From assembly GCA_029257045.1 (NCBI GenBank), contig JARIDB010000130.1:1-38930 (forward strand): a stretch of 38,930 nt of DNA, written 5' to 3'. Shown here piece by piece: positions 9,141 to 15,781 of this stretch. This DNA comes from Clostridium sp. (GTDB lineage: Bacteria > Bacillota > Clostridia > Clostridiales > Clostridiaceae). The position numbers and the translations under genes were made by a program. The notes beneath the pieces were generated by a model that was given only the letters and a program-made list of their open reading frames with translations, was not told the DNA's origin and did no database searches. How positions within the stretch are numbered: the stretch's first letter is position 1; every line of letters begins with the position of its first letter.

Positions 9141-9146
9141 TAAATG
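9090..9146 (+). repeat. 57-bp direct repeat at the tetR 3' end (left copy)
   Basis: Matches 28538-28594 at 52 of 57 positions without gaps, same orientation. It covers the last 17 codons of tetR including the stop, and ends six bases after it. Similarity stops sharply on the 5' side. Confidence 0.85.
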
Positions 9147-9226
9147 TAATTAATAAGATTCTTATTACAATAATGGTTTTATTAAAGCACAAAGCATAAA
9201 TTAAAGGTTTAAGTAAAAGTAAGTCT

Positions 9227-9255
9227 TTGATATTGATTAAGGGTTGTAGTATAAT
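9227..9255 (+). promoter_or_regulatory. Candidate promoter of the iron alcohol dehydrogenase
   Basis: TTGATA (9227-9232) and TATAAT (9250-9255) are separated by 17 bases, giving a sigma-A type promoter about 120 bases upstream of the start codon. No GC-rich dyad fills the spacer, unlike the two promoters at 11897 and 13488. A weak hairpin, TAATAAG/CTTATTA at 9151-9167, precedes it and may end the tetR transcript. Confidence 0.55.
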
Positions 9256-9377
9256 TAACAAATAAAGATTTGTTTTGAGTGATTACAATTAATTTTGTGT
9301 TAATTATTGTTTTGAAATTTAAAGAATAACTAAATTATTTATATTTTATGAACTAAAAAGTTAGGGAGAATTTTAAT

Positions 9378-10526
9378 ATGAAAGAATTTAGTGTTAGTAC
9401 CAATATTTATTTTGGAGAATGTTCTTTAAATCGTTTAAGTGAAGTAAAAGATAAAAAGGTGTTTATTGTATGTGATAAGTTTATAGAATCTTCAGGAATG
9501 GTTTCAAAGATTCTAGACAAACTAGTTAACTGTGAGGTAACTATATTTAGTGATATAGTACCAGACCCGTCAGTAGAAATTATTGCTGCTGGTATTCAAG
9601 AATTAAAAGCTTGTGGAGCAAGGACTATTATAGCTATTGGCGGGGGATCTTCAATTGATGCAGCTAAAGCAATAAGAGAGTATTCAAGGAAACTTCTAGG
9701 TTCAGATTTTGAAATAGAAGAGTGTTTTGCCATTCCGACTACAAGTGGGACAGGTTCTGAAGCTACTCAATATGCAGTAATAACTGATAAAAATGAAGGA
9801 TTAAAATATGCTTTATCAGATAAATCACTTCTTCCTATGGTAGCAATACTTGATCCTGAACTTGTAACTTCTGTACCTTCAAATATTACAGCAGATACAG
9901 GTATGGACGTAATTACCCATGCAATAGAAGCTTATGTTTCAAAAGATGCTAATGATTTTTCAGATGCTTTAGCAGAAAAAGCTATTTCTTTGGCCTTTAA
10001 GTTTTTACCAGAAGCATTTGATGATGGAAATAACTTACTAGCAAGAGAAAAGCTTCATAATGCATCTTGTTTAGCAGGTATGGCTTTTAACTCTGCTGGC
10101 CTTGGAATTACACATAGTTTAGCACATGCTATAGGTGGAAAATTGCATATATCTCATGGAAGAAGTAATGCAATAATACTTCCATATGTTATTGAATATA
10201 ATGCTAATTTGAGTAAAGATAATTACAATAAAGAATATAATTTAGCAGCTAGAAAGTATCAAAGATTAGCAAAGGTATTAAATTTACATGCTTCTACAGT
10301 AACTATTGGAGTTAATAATTTAATTAAATGTATTAGTGAACTTCAAAAAAAATTAATAATCCCTACTACTTTAAAAGAGCAAGGATCAGATTTAAATTTA
10401 CTAAATGAAGTAAAAGAAAAGATTATAGATGCAGCTATGAAAGATATTTGTACTGCTACAAATCCTAGAGAAGTAACAGATACAGATTTATTAAAGATAT
10501 TAGATAAGCTTAAAGGAATTAAATAG
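9378..10526 (+). CDS. Iron-containing alcohol dehydrogenase (EutG/PduQ/CutO-like)
   Basis: A 382-residue group III alcohol dehydrogenase, expected to reduce acetaldehyde to ethanol with NADH. The NAD-binding [12 protein letters not shown] lies at about 88-99, followed by [10 protein letters not shown]. Metal ligands fit Asp177 and His181 ([10 protein letters not shown]), His246 ([10 protein letters not shown]) and His260 (SHGRSNA), with the 14-residue gap between the last two that is typical of the family. The N-terminus resembles that of EutG/PduQ. With the compartment locus downstream it would regenerate NAD+ for the acylating aldehyde dehydrogenase. It is the first gene inside the flanking direct repeats, has its own promoter and ends at a terminator, so it is a separate transcript from the shell operon. 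Confidence 0.88.
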   Translation: MKEFSVSTNIYFGECSLNRLSEVKDKKVFIVCDKFIESSGMVSKILDKLVNCEVTIFSDIVPDPSVEIIAAGIQELKACGARTIIAIGGGSSIDAAKAIREYSRKLLGSDFEIEECFAIPTTSGTGSEATQYAVITDKNEGLKYALSDKSLLPMVAILDPELVTSVPSNITADTGMDVITHAIEAYVSKDANDFSDALAEKAISLAFKFLPEAFDDGNNLLAREKLHNASCLAGMAFNSAGLGITHSLAHAIGGKLHISHGRSNAIILPYVIEYNANLSKDNYNKEYNLAARKYQRLAKVLNLHASTVTIGVNNLIKCISELQKKLIIPTTLKEQGSDLNLLNEVKEKIIDAAMKDICTATNPREVTDTDLLKILDKLKGIK

Positions 10527-10533
10527 ATTAATT

Positions 10534-10560
10534 AAGCCACTCTTTTGGGGTGGTTTTTTT
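10534..10560 (+). terminator. Terminator of the alcohol dehydrogenase
   Basis: AAGCCACTC pairs with GGGTGGTTT, with two G-T pairs, around TTTTG, followed by a run of T. It begins seven bases after the stop codon. Confidence 0.8.
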
Positions 10561-10662
10561 CTAAAATTTTAAATAATGATTTTTACAAGATTTAGTTTAT
10601 AAAATTAATAAATATTGAAATTTATAGTATTATTAGATACGATTAGGAAAAGGATATATAAC

Positions 10663-10714
10663 TTTATACTAAATAAGTTTCTGGGGGGAGTAATAATATA
10701 ATTTATAGTATAAA
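10663..10714. promoter_or_regulatory. Inverted repeat upstream of merR
   Basis: TTTATACTA (10663-10671) and TAGTATAAA (10706-10714) are perfect inverted arms. AATTTATAGTAT also occurs twice in this gap, at about 10619 and 10701. The segment between the arms holds CTGGGGGGAG, which looks like a ribosome binding site but leads to no credible reading frame. Role unknown; possibly autoregulation of merR. Confidence 0.3.
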
Positions 10715-10797
10715 ACCAAGGTTATGTATGTAGATGGTATTTTAAAAATAAAATAGGATTTCATAGTGAAATTGTATAAACAATGGGAGGTTGTTTT

Positions 10798-11643
10798 ATG
10801 ACAGAGCATGAATTATATTCTATAGGAAAAGTTGGGGAGATATGTAATCTATCTAAAAAGGCACTTAGGTATTATGATAAAATGGGTATATTGTATCCTG
10901 ACAAGGTATCGGATGAAAGTGGTTATAGGTATTATAGTAAAAAAACCTTATTATCAGTACCCATGATAAAATACTATAAACAGAGTGGTTTTAAGCTTGA
11001 AGAAATGAAAGAGTTTCTTGAAGGAACAAGCTATTCCGTTGTTGAAAAATGTTTTAGAAATAAAATAGATGAGCTTAAAGACTTAGAAAAAGAGATAAAT
11101 TTAAAGATTAAATCTATAAAAGATTGGTATGATCTTGTAATTGAAGCACAGATGGTTATAGAAAATGAATTTAAAGAAGTATCAGTAAAATATATTGATA
11201 ACTCTAGTATGATTTATTTAAATCAAGACTTCAAGTATGATTATATGGATTCTATAATAAATATAGAGTTTACCAATTATATAGAAAGTATGAAAAATGC
11301 AATAACTGGCCCTGTAATAATACAGTTCCCTTCCTTTGAAGGTAAGATGAATGGAACTTGTAACAAGATGAAGATAATGCAAGAAACGATATTAAAGTGT
11401 AAAGATAATGAAACAGTTGAATTTGGAGGATGTATGATGGCTTGTTGCTATCATGTAGGTTCCCATGAAACTCTTAATGAAACATATAAAAAGATAAGTG
11501 ATTGGTCAAAGGAAAATGGATATAAACATGAAGATAAATCATATGAAAGATACGTTACAGATTATTGGACAACTAAAAATATTGATAAATTTGTAACGGA
11601 GATAATGGTTAAAGTTAGTAAAGATAAAAAACAAAACAAGTAG
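10798..11643 (+). CDS. MerR-family transcriptional activator, probable regulator of the cut locus
   Basis: A 281-residue regulator. The N-terminal winged helix-turn-helix is clear (YSIGKVGEICNLSKKALRYY, then GYRYYSKK wing, residues about 7-50). The dimerisation coiled coil lies at about 75-120, and a C-terminal effector-binding domain of the GyrI/BmrR type follows, containing a Cys-rich GGCMMACCYHVG stretch. I chose ATG 10798 because GGGAGG at 10785-10790 precedes it by seven bases; the ATG at 10783 overlaps that site. MerR activators bind dyads inside 19-20 bp promoter spacers, and two such promoters lie at 11897 and 13488. The ligand could be choline or a product, which is inference. The gene is a single-gene transcript ended by a strong hairpin. 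Confidence 0.88.
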   Translation: MTEHELYSIGKVGEICNLSKKALRYYDKMGILYPDKVSDESGYRYYSKKTLLSVPMIKYYKQSGFKLEEMKEFLEGTSYSVVEKCFRNKIDELKDLEKEINLKIKSIKDWYDLVIEAQMVIENEFKEVSVKYIDNSSMIYLNQDFKYDYMDSIINIEFTNYIESMKNAITGPVIIQFPSFEGKMNGTCNKMKIMQETILKCKDNETVEFGGCMMACCYHVGSHETLNETYKKISDWSKENGYKHEDKSYERYVTDYWTTKNIDKFVTEIMVKVSKDKKQNK

Positions 11644-11684
11644 TGAAAACGTTACCCCATGGACAAGGTATAGAAATTAGATAT

Positions 11685-11738
11685 AGGTATCTTAAGTACT
11701 AAATTGATATAAATTTAGCTCTTAGGATGCCTTTTTTA
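11685..11738 (+). terminator. Terminator of merR
   Basis: AGGTATCTTAAG (11685-11696) pairs over 12 positions, two of them G-T, with CTTAGGATGCCT (11721-11732), followed by TTTTTATTTT. Confidence 0.75.
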
Positions 11739-11896
11739 TTTTGAACCTATTAAGTTTACATCGATAATTATGATTATAAATCTTAAATAGTTATCTTAAA
11801 GCCTTCAAGACAGTAGGATAGAGATAATTAATCAAAAGGTTAATTAGAAAAGATTTAGAACTGAAAATTTACAAAATAAATATAATAAAATAAGCA

Positions 11897-11928
11897 TTGA
11901 CCTTCCCCTATGGGGAAAGGACTATAAT
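11897..11928 (+). promoter_or_regulatory. MerR-type promoter 1, upstream of the DMT permease
   Basis: TTGACC (11897-11902) and TATAAT (11923-11928) are separated by 20 bases rather than 17. The spacer is filled by a GC-rich dyad whose core is CCCC-TAT-GGGG, extended by CCTT on the left and AAAGG on the right, conspicuous in this AT-rich DNA. Overlong spacers with a central dyad are the mark of MerR-family activation, and the layout resembles the BmrR site of Bacillus. The long leader (about 180 bases to the permease start) contains a weak hairpin at 12039-12064 (ATCATTA/TAATGAT). Confidence 0.8.
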
Positions 11929-12075
11929 TTAATTAACAATAAAACATAAATAAGATAAGTAGTTATGAGACAATTTCAAAACAGTAACATATATAGTATG
12001 CAAAATTATAAAATCACAAATCAAAGAACTTTTTTATGATCATTATAAATCTTTATTTAATGATAATATAAAAAT

Positions 12076-12094
12076 AAACGTGATAACGTTTAAA
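12076..12094. promoter_or_regulatory. cre-like site before the DMT permease
   Basis: AAACGTGATAACGTTT (12076-12091) is an inverted repeat, and the overlapping TGATAACGTTTAAA resembles the CcpA (cre) consensus except at its 3' end. It lies just upstream of the ribosome binding site, where bound CcpA could block elongation. A second cre-like string, TGAAAACGTTACC, is at 11644-11656 after merR. Confidence 0.4.
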
Positions 12095-12114
12095 TGAGGG
12101 GGAGTTTTAATTTT

Positions 12115-13227
12115 ATGAATGGAGTTTTAAAATCAGAAAACTTAAAAGCTGTTGCTGCCAAAAAGAAATTATCAAGTGATTTCTTTAAAAAGGGTATATC
12201 CATAGCTTTATTTTCAGGACTTGCGTATGGATTCTATACAGCATTTCTAACTATGGGTATGACCAAAGGTGTTTGGGGTGATTGGTATGGAGAAAATACA
12301 GCAGGTTTATCAGCTTTTGTAATAGCATATTTGCTAGCGGCACTTGCTAATGCAATAAATGATGTATGTAGTGCTGGGTGGGCACTTTCATATGCAGTAA
12401 TTAAGGGAAAATTTGGTGACTTTATAAGATGTATTAATACAAAACCAGGCAGAATGATGATATTAGCAGCTCTTATAGGAGGACCTATAGCTGGTACTGC
12501 TTATGTTATAGCTATTCAAATGGCTGGATCAATAGTTGTTCCAATATCAGCACTTTGTCCTGCTATTGCTGCTATATTAGGTAAGGTTTTATATAAGCAG
12601 GAATTAAATAAACGTATGGGTCTTGGTATTGCAATATGTGTATTTGCAAGTTTCATGATTGGTAGTGCAGGAATTAGTGGAGATCCTTCATCAAATACAT
12701 TAGTTGGTATTTTAATAGCTCTTATTGCAGCTGTTGGATGGGGATTTGAAGGTTGTGTAGCTGGATATGGTACAGCAATGATTGATTCCGAAATTGGTAT
12801 TTGTATTCGTCAAGTAACATCTGGAATAGCAAACTTATTTATATTAGTTCCACTTTTCGGAATTATGGCTGGTGGAATGGATATTTCTTTAGGCCTTGCT
12901 GCAAAAGCATTTACAAGTGGGCCAGCAATGATTTGGTTTGCTTTAAGTGGACTATTATCATTTATGACATTTATGACATGGTATTCTGGAAACAGTATGT
13001 GTGGAGCAGGACTTGGTACTGCATGTAACGGGACTTATTCTTTCTTCGGACCATTAATGTGTTTATTAGTATTAGGAGTATATGGAGGAATGGAGGGATG
13101 GTCATTACCTCTTGTAGCTTGGATTGGAGCTATAGTAATGATGATTGGAATCCTTACAGTATCTATGAATCCAATGGATTTATTTAGAAAAAAGGATAAG
13201 GAGGTAGACAACTATGAAGCCACTTAA
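12115..13227 (+). CDS. DMT-superfamily permease of the cut locus (candidate choline uptake)
   Basis: A 370-residue, very hydrophobic protein with about ten transmembrane helices arranged as two similar halves, as in drug/metabolite (EamA-like) transporters. Small-residue helices such as ALIGGPIAGTAYVIAIQMAG and GLLSFMTFMTWYSGNSMCGAG are visible. It is the first gene after MerR-type promoter 1 and the only transporter in the locus, so import of choline (or export of a product such as trimethylamine) is the likely job; this is inferred from position. I chose ATG 12115, ten bases after GGGGGAG (12098-12104); the ATG at 12094 overlaps the ribosome binding site. The end overlaps the next gene by 14 bases. 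Confidence 0.75.
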   Translation: MNGVLKSENLKAVAAKKKLSSDFFKKGISIALFSGLAYGFYTAFLTMGMTKGVWGDWYGENTAGLSAFVIAYLLAALANAINDVCSAGWALSYAVIKGKFGDFIRCINTKPGRMMILAALIGGPIAGTAYVIAIQMAGSIVVPISALCPAIAAILGKVLYKQELNKRMGLGIAICVFASFMIGSAGISGDPSSNTLVGILIALIAAVGWGFEGCVAGYGTAMIDSEIGICIRQVTSGIANLFILVPLFGIMAGGMDISLGLAAKAFTSGPAMIWFALSGLLSFMTFMTWYSGNSMCGAGLGTACNGTYSFFGPLMCLLVLGVYGGMEGWSLPLVAWIGAIVMMIGILTVSMNPMDLFRKKDKEVDNYEAT

Positions 13228-13480
13228 TTATGCAATATTAAAACATTTTACTACTGTAGAGGAAGCTTGCGCTAATGATGTAATTAATTCTCTAAAAGGT
13301 GTATATGGTAAATTTAAAGCTCTTAATAAGAAAGACGTAATTGCAGCTTTAATGACAGCTGAAGCAAATGGACTTCTTGAAGAAACAAGATTTGATATGG
13401 ATAAAGATGGTGAATTAAGAGTTTATTATCATGCACCAGAAGAAGGAGCAGCTACAATAAATAAATATATTCAAGACTAA
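13214..13480 (+). CDS. Small unknown protein, possible winged-helix fold
   Basis: An 88-residue protein with no family I can name. The predicted pattern is helix (NYAILKHFT), helix (EEACANDVINSLKGVYGKF), helix (KKDVIAALMTAEANGLLEE) and a beta-hairpin-like stretch (TRFDMDKDGELRVYYHAPE), ending in a short helix. That order is what a winged helix-turn-helix would give, with KKDVIAALMTAEANGLL as the recognition-like part. It overlaps the permease by 14 bases, has a strong AAGGAGG site inside the permease gene and is followed at once by MerR-type promoter 2. It sits between transporter and shell genes and could be a co-regulator or permease partner. Function unknown. Confidence 0.7.
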   Translation: MKPLNYAILKHFTTVEEACANDVINSLKGVYGKFKALNKKDVIAALMTAEANGLLEETRFDMDKDGELRVYYHAPEEGAATINKYIQD

Positions 13481-13487
13481 TAAGTTA

Positions 13488-13519
13488 TTGACTTTCCTCT
13501 AGGGGGAAAGAAATATAAT
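13488..13519 (+). promoter_or_regulatory. MerR-type promoter 2, upstream of the shell/enzyme operon
   Basis: TTGACT (13488-13493) and TATAAT (13514-13519) again have a 20-bp spacer, filled by a dyad with arms CTTTCC (13492-13497) and GGAAAG (13505-13510). The similarity to promoter 1, including exact spacing, suggests the same MerR activator turns on transport and compartment genes together. Confidence 0.8.
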
Positions 13520-13571
13520 TAAATTATATTAAAGAGTAAAAAATAATAGGAAAAAAGGGGGGAAATTATAA

Positions 13572-13868
13572 ATGAGATATTATGGTGATGAAGCATTAGG
13601 TCTTGTAGAAACAATAGGATTAGTTCCAGCAATTGAGGCTGCTGACAAAATGCTAAAAGCTGCAAATGTTGAATTAATCTCATATGAAAATGTTGGATCC
13701 ACTTTAGTGACAGTTATGGTTAAAGGAGATGTAGCAGCAGTTAGAGCTGCTGTAGAAGCAGGTGCTGAAGCAGCAAGTGCAATAGGCAAGCTAACAGCAA
13801 AGAATGTTATGCCACGTCCTATTAGAGAAGTTGGAGATATTGTTTCAGTACATGATATAGATTCTTAA
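13572..13868 (+). CDS. BMC-H shell protein 1
   Basis: A 98-residue single-BMC-domain protein (Pfam BMC) that should form hexagonal tiles of the compartment facet. It begins ALGLVETIGLVPAIEAADKMLKAA and has the pore-loop segment ENVGSTLV, then VKGDVAAVRAAVEAG. The short tail MPRPIREVGDIVSV is of the usual EutM/PduA type. First gene after MerR-type promoter 2 and so probably the most highly transcribed, as expected for a major shell component. ATG follows AAAAAGGGGGG. Confidence 0.95.
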   Translation: MRYYGDEALGLVETIGLVPAIEAADKMLKAANVELISYENVGSTLVTVMVKGDVAAVRAAVEAGAEAASAIGKLTAKNVMPRPIREVGDIVSVHDIDS

Positions 13869-13893
13869 ATTTAATGAAAGGAAAGGTGTTCAA

Positions 13894-14199
13894 ATGGCTC
13901 GTTATGAAGCTTTAGGATTAATTGAAACTTTTGGATTGGTTTTTGTTTTAGAAGCAGCAGATGCAATGTGCAAAGCAGCTGATGTTGAACTTATAGGTTA
14001 TGAAAATGTTGCATCAGGTTACATTTCGGTACTTGTTCGTGGAGATGTAGGAGCCTGCAAAACAGCAGTTGAAGCTGGAGTAAAAGCAGTTGAAGATATG
14101 GAAGGTGGAAATCTTTATAGTTCAGTTGTTATTGCAAGACCTCATCCAGACCTTGAAAAAATTATTGAACGTTATAAAATTACAAACTTAATGCCTTAA
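13894..14199 (+). CDS. BMC-H shell protein 2
   Basis: A 101-residue hexameric BMC protein, a divergent paralog of the preceding one. ALGLIETFGLVFVLEAADAMCKAADVEL is followed by the pore segment ENVASGYIS, so the pore loop differs (VASG rather than VGST or VGGG) and may pass different solutes. The tail ARPHPDLEKIIERY is typical. It lies 25 bases after shell protein 1 with an AAAGGAAAGG site, clearly in the same operon. Confidence 0.95.
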   Translation: MARYEALGLIETFGLVFVLEAADAMCKAADVELIGYENVASGYISVLVRGDVGACKTAVEAGVKAVEDMEGGNLYSSVVIARPHPDLEKIIERYKITNLMP

Positions 14200-14241
14200 A
14201 GGTAAAAATATGTTATTTCTTATAAAAAGGAGAGAGAAAAA

Positions 14242-15738
14242 ATGAATATAATAGATAACGATTTACTCTCCATGCAAGAGGCAAGGATTCTTGTTGAAAA
14301 TGCTCGTGAAGCTCAAAAGAAATTAGCAACTTTTTCACAGAAAAATCTTGATGAAATTGTTGAAGGAATGATTAAAGAGATAGAAAAGCATCTTTCAGAA
14401 CTTGCAATGATGTCTAGTAATGAAACTGATTATGGAAAATGGGAAGATAAATATATAAAAAATAATTTCATTTGTGAGTACCTAAGTTATAGGTTAAAAG
14501 GTATGAATTGTGTTGGAATAATTAGTGAGGATAAAGAAAATAAAACAATGGATGTAGGTGTACCTATGGGTGTGATAATAGGATTTTGTCCATCAACAAG
14601 CCCAGTTTCCACCACAATCTATAAAGCTTTAATTTCAATAAAATCAGGGAATGCTATTATATTTTCGCCACATCCAAGAGCTAAGAATACAATTTCAAAA
14701 ACTTTAGATATCTTAATTAATGCAGCTGAAAGTTGTGGGTTACCAGAAGGTGCGCTAGCATATCTTCATAATGTTACAAAAAGTGGAACATTGGAATTAA
14801 TGAATCATGAAGATACTTCATTAATAATAAATACAGGTGTACCAAATTTACTAAAAGAAGCTTATAAGTCTGGAAAACCAGTAATATATGGCGGAAATGG
14901 TAATGGACCAGCTTTTATAGAACGTACAGCAGATATAAAACAAGCTGTTAAAGATATAATAGCTAGTAAAACATTTGATAATGGAATTGTTTCAGCAGCT
15001 GAACAGTCAATTGTAGTAGATAGCGTTATAGAACCTGAAGTGAAAATTGAATTAGAAAAAAGTGGCGCTTACTTTATGAATGAAGAAGAATCAAATAAAC
15101 TTGGTTTAATATTTTCCTGTAATAATGAAGGTAATAAGGTAGATTTTATTGGTAAGACGGCACAAGAACTAGCAAAGAAAGCAGGGTTTATTGTATCTAA
15201 TGATATAAAAATCCTTATTTCAAAACAAAAGTATGTTTCAAAGAATAACCCTTACGCTAAAGAGAAGCTTTGTCCAGTTTTAGCATATTACATTGAAGAT
15301 GACTGGAAACACGCTTGTGAAAAGTGTATTGAATTATTGCTAAGTGAAAGACAAGGACATACCTTAATTATACATTCAAGAGATGAAGAAGTTATTAGAC
15401 AGTTTGCACTAAAAAAACCAGTAGGCAGGGTATTAGTAAATACACCAGGAGCACTAGGAAGTATGGGAGCAACTACTAATTTATTTCCTTCAATGACATT
15501 AGGAAGTGGTTCAGCAGGACATGGAATGACATCTGATAACGTTTCACCAAGAAATTTAATATATATTAGAAAAGTTGGTTATGGAGTACGTAAAGCTAAT
15601 GAAGTAATTAAGAACAAACCAATAGAAGATATTAAATTATCTAGAGAAAGTGAAGTAGAAGAAAGCTGCAATATAAATAATGTAGAGTTTTTAGAAATCC
15701 TATTAAAGAAAGTAATGGAAAAGTTAAATGAAAAATAA
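14242..15738 (+). CDS. EutE/PduP-like aldehyde dehydrogenase homolog lacking the catalytic cysteine
   Basis: A 498-residue relative of CoA-acylating aldehyde dehydrogenases, paralogous to the gene at 25860. The Rossmann region (PSTSPVSTTIYKAL, IIFSPHPRAK) and overall length are kept. The active-site segment reads FDNGIVSAAEQS, with Ser251 (codon TCA, 14992-14994) exactly where the paralog has Cys251 in FDNGTICASEQS. Cys to this codon needs two base changes, so a single sequencing error cannot explain it. Residues around the former nucleotide site also differ (YGGNGNGPAFIERT). The C-terminal VEFLEILLKKVMEKLNEK is an amphipathic helix of the encapsulation-peptide kind. It is probably catalytically dead for thioester formation and may serve as core scaffold or regulatory subunit. 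Confidence 0.88.
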   Translation: MNIIDNDLLSMQEARILVENAREAQKKLATFSQKNLDEIVEGMIKEIEKHLSELAMMSSNETDYGKWEDKYIKNNFICEYLSYRLKGMNCVGIISEDKENKTMDVGVPMGVIIGFCPSTSPVSTTIYKALISIKSGNAIIFSPHPRAKNTISKTLDILINAAESCGLPEGALAYLHNVTKSGTLELMNHEDTSLIINTGVPNLLKEAYKSGKPVIYGGNGNGPAFIERTADIKQAVKDIIASKTFDNGIVSAAEQSIVVDSVIEPEVKIELEKSGAYFMNEEESNKLGLIFSCNNEGNKVDFIGKTAQELAKKAGFIVSNDIKILISKQKYVSKNNPYAKEKLCPVLAYYIEDDWKHACEKCIELLLSERQGHTLIIHSRDEEVIRQFALKKPVGRVLVNTPGALGSMGATTNLFPSMTLGSGSAGHGMTSDNVSPRNLIYIRKVGYGVRKANEVIKNKPIEDIKLSRESEVEESCNINNVEFLEILLKKVMEKLNEK

Positions 15739-15781
15739 AACTATAAATATGTAAAAAATTTAAAGAATGAGAGGTAAAAGA

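Noticed and set aside
12801-13028. A 75-codon frame inside the DMT permease gene
   Set aside because: Out-of-frame shadow, rich in Trp/Tyr, no ribosome site.
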